NCBI GenBank assembly: GCA_900769095.1
Contig: CAAGFH010000253.1
Span: 1 to 6,784 of the forward strand
DNA: 6,784 nt
Reading direction: 5' to 3'
Origin: Methanobacteriaceae archaeon
GTDB taxonomy: Archaea > Methanobacteriota > Methanobacteria > Methanobacteriales > Methanobacteriaceae
Made by a program: the position numbers and the translations under genes
The notes under the pieces: generated by a model
The model's input: the letters and a program-made list of their open reading frames with translations, nothing else
Database searches by the model: none
What the model was told of the DNA's origin: nothing
Shown: in pieces, positions 5,973-6,784 of the stretch
Layout: every line of letters begins with the position of its first letter
Numbering within the stretch: position 1 is the stretch's first letter

Positions 5973-6784
5973 CTATTTAAGTTCAACAATATCATTTTCA
6001 AGTTTAATTTTATCATGAGCAATCATTAAATCTAAAACATTGTTTATTCTTGCTGCTGTCTTTTTAGAAGTTGATTTGAAACCAAAATTACGTGAAGTTT
6101 CTTTAGCAATCTGTTTTGTTGTAACATTGTTTTTGTGAAGAAGTACAACTTCAATATTCTTAGCTATTTCTTCATTTGAAATTAAATCAATATTTGGTTT
6201 GTTTCTTTTTCTAATAGCAATATCATTATTGGAAGCATCATATAAGAAGTCTCCAATTTTCATAATATTTCCTGCATTTTCAGCTTCAAGAATAGCTTCA
6301 TTTACACGTTTTTTAAGATTAGCTCCAGCTCTTTTAATATTACAGGACTCTTTAACTCTTTTAGTAACTTCACTAACATGAATAGGTCCTTCAATATCTA
6401 CAATATTACTAATGGATTTAGCAACATTATCTACTGGTTGATTATATAATTCATCCTGTGAATTTAACCCTATATCTTCAACAAACACATAATCAACTAT
6501 TTCATCTTCCATTTTTCTTTTTCCTGGAAGCTTATGGTCATCAAAAGATTTGAACTGATTATTCTTTTTGCGTCTTTGACGTTCAATTTCTTTATAATCT
6601 TCATCAGCACTTGAAATAATACTTTCTAAAGTTTGATCTTTGAGTTCTTCTTCTGGAATAGGTGTAATAACATCATTTTGAATGGTATCCTCAATTACCA
6701 GTTCCTCAAAGTCATCATCATTATTAAAGGCCATTTCTTCTCTTTTAATGATTTCATCTGAATCATCATCACTTTGCCTATTTA
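5973..6784 (-). CDS. C-terminal part of a DUF3320-containing protein, probably a large superfamily 1 helicase; 5' end outside the window
   Basis: The minus-strand frame stays open to the right edge: 16 more codons precede the ATG at 6734 with no stop, continuing the same acidic character. I therefore call it 5' partial with 269 residues visible. Numbering from that ATG, a charged low-complexity region (1-100) precedes a DUF3320-type module: IVDIEGPIHVSEV (111-123), a conserved Arg/Lys helix, and GDFLY (161-165). A second winged-helix-like half follows, with SNEEIAKNIEVVL (186-198) and FGFKSTSKK (217-225). In known proteins DUF3320 closes very large polypeptides with DUF4011, UvrD/AAA helicase blocks and often a Vsr-like (MTES_1575) nuclease, suggesting DNA or RNA processing or defence. 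None of those blocks is visible here, so the full architecture is inference. A stand-alone gene starting at 6734 is possible, but the upstream ribosome binding site is poor. It is 8 bases ahead of uvrC on the same strand, which implies co-transcription. Confidence 0.8.
   Translation of the reverse strand, partial: NRQSDDDSDEIIKREEMAFNNDDDFEELVIEDTIQNDVITPIPEEELKDQTLESIISSADEDYKEIERQRRKKNNQFKSFDDHKLPGKRKMEDEIVDYVFVEDIGLNSQDELYNQPVDNVAKSISNIVDIEGPIHVSEVTKRVKESCNIKRAGANLKKRVNEAILEAENAGNIMKIGDFLYDASNNDIAIRKRNKPNIDLISNEEIAKNIEVVLLHKNNVTTKQIAKETSRNFGFKSTSKKTAARINNVLDLMIAHDKIKLENDIVELK

Noticed and set aside
6199..6381. Plus-strand open frame with hydrophobic residues opposite the DUF3320 gene
   Set aside because: The apparent membrane-like character is the complement of Glu/Lys-rich and Asn-rich codons in the real gene.

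Overview
The window most likely comes from a methanogenic archaeon of the order Methanobacteriales, probably Methanobrevibacter-like. The DNA is very AT-rich, the codons favour A and T, and one gene encodes AtwA (component A2 of the methyl-coenzyme M reductase system), which is found only in organisms that carry Mcr. A uvrC-type excision nuclease also occurs in this group. The genus assignment is inference.

Layout. (1) Positions 1-3204 hold a minus-strand cluster, read right to left: atwA, a small UspA-family protein, then a CapA/PGA_cap-family protein that runs off the left edge. The usp start lies 2 bases after the atwA stop, and its ribosome binding site sits inside the last codons of atwA, so these two should be co-translated. 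The CapA-like gene follows after 76 bases. That gap holds either a TATA-type promoter or the remains of a disrupted hydrophobic N-terminus. (2) A short AT-rich divergent promoter region (about 3190-3277) separates atwA from the only plus-strand gene, a 98-residue coiled-coil protein of unknown function (3278-3574). (3) That gene converges on a minus-strand membrane protein with an N-terminal zinc ribbon (3571-4110), and the two stop codons overlap in one TTAA. (4) After a 102-base gap, uvrC (4213-5964) is preceded by the C-terminal part of a DUF3320-containing protein (5973 to the right edge) only 8 bases upstream. These two form an apparent operon.

How the genes work together. AtwA is the ATPase of the complex that reductively activates methyl-coenzyme M reductase; its operon partner is a divergent Usp-fold protein without a canonical ATP loop. 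UvrC makes the dual incisions of nucleotide excision repair. The DUF3320 protein is probably the tail of a large superfamily 1 helicase/nuclease, so the right-hand operon looks devoted to DNA repair or DNA processing.

I found no tRNA, rRNA, CRISPR array, insertion sequence or obvious mobile element. Most of the window is ordinary chromosomal content. The points most worth a second look are the threefold repeat in the second ATPase domain of AtwA, the in-frame stops ahead of the CapA-like gene, and the DUF3320-uvrC pairing.
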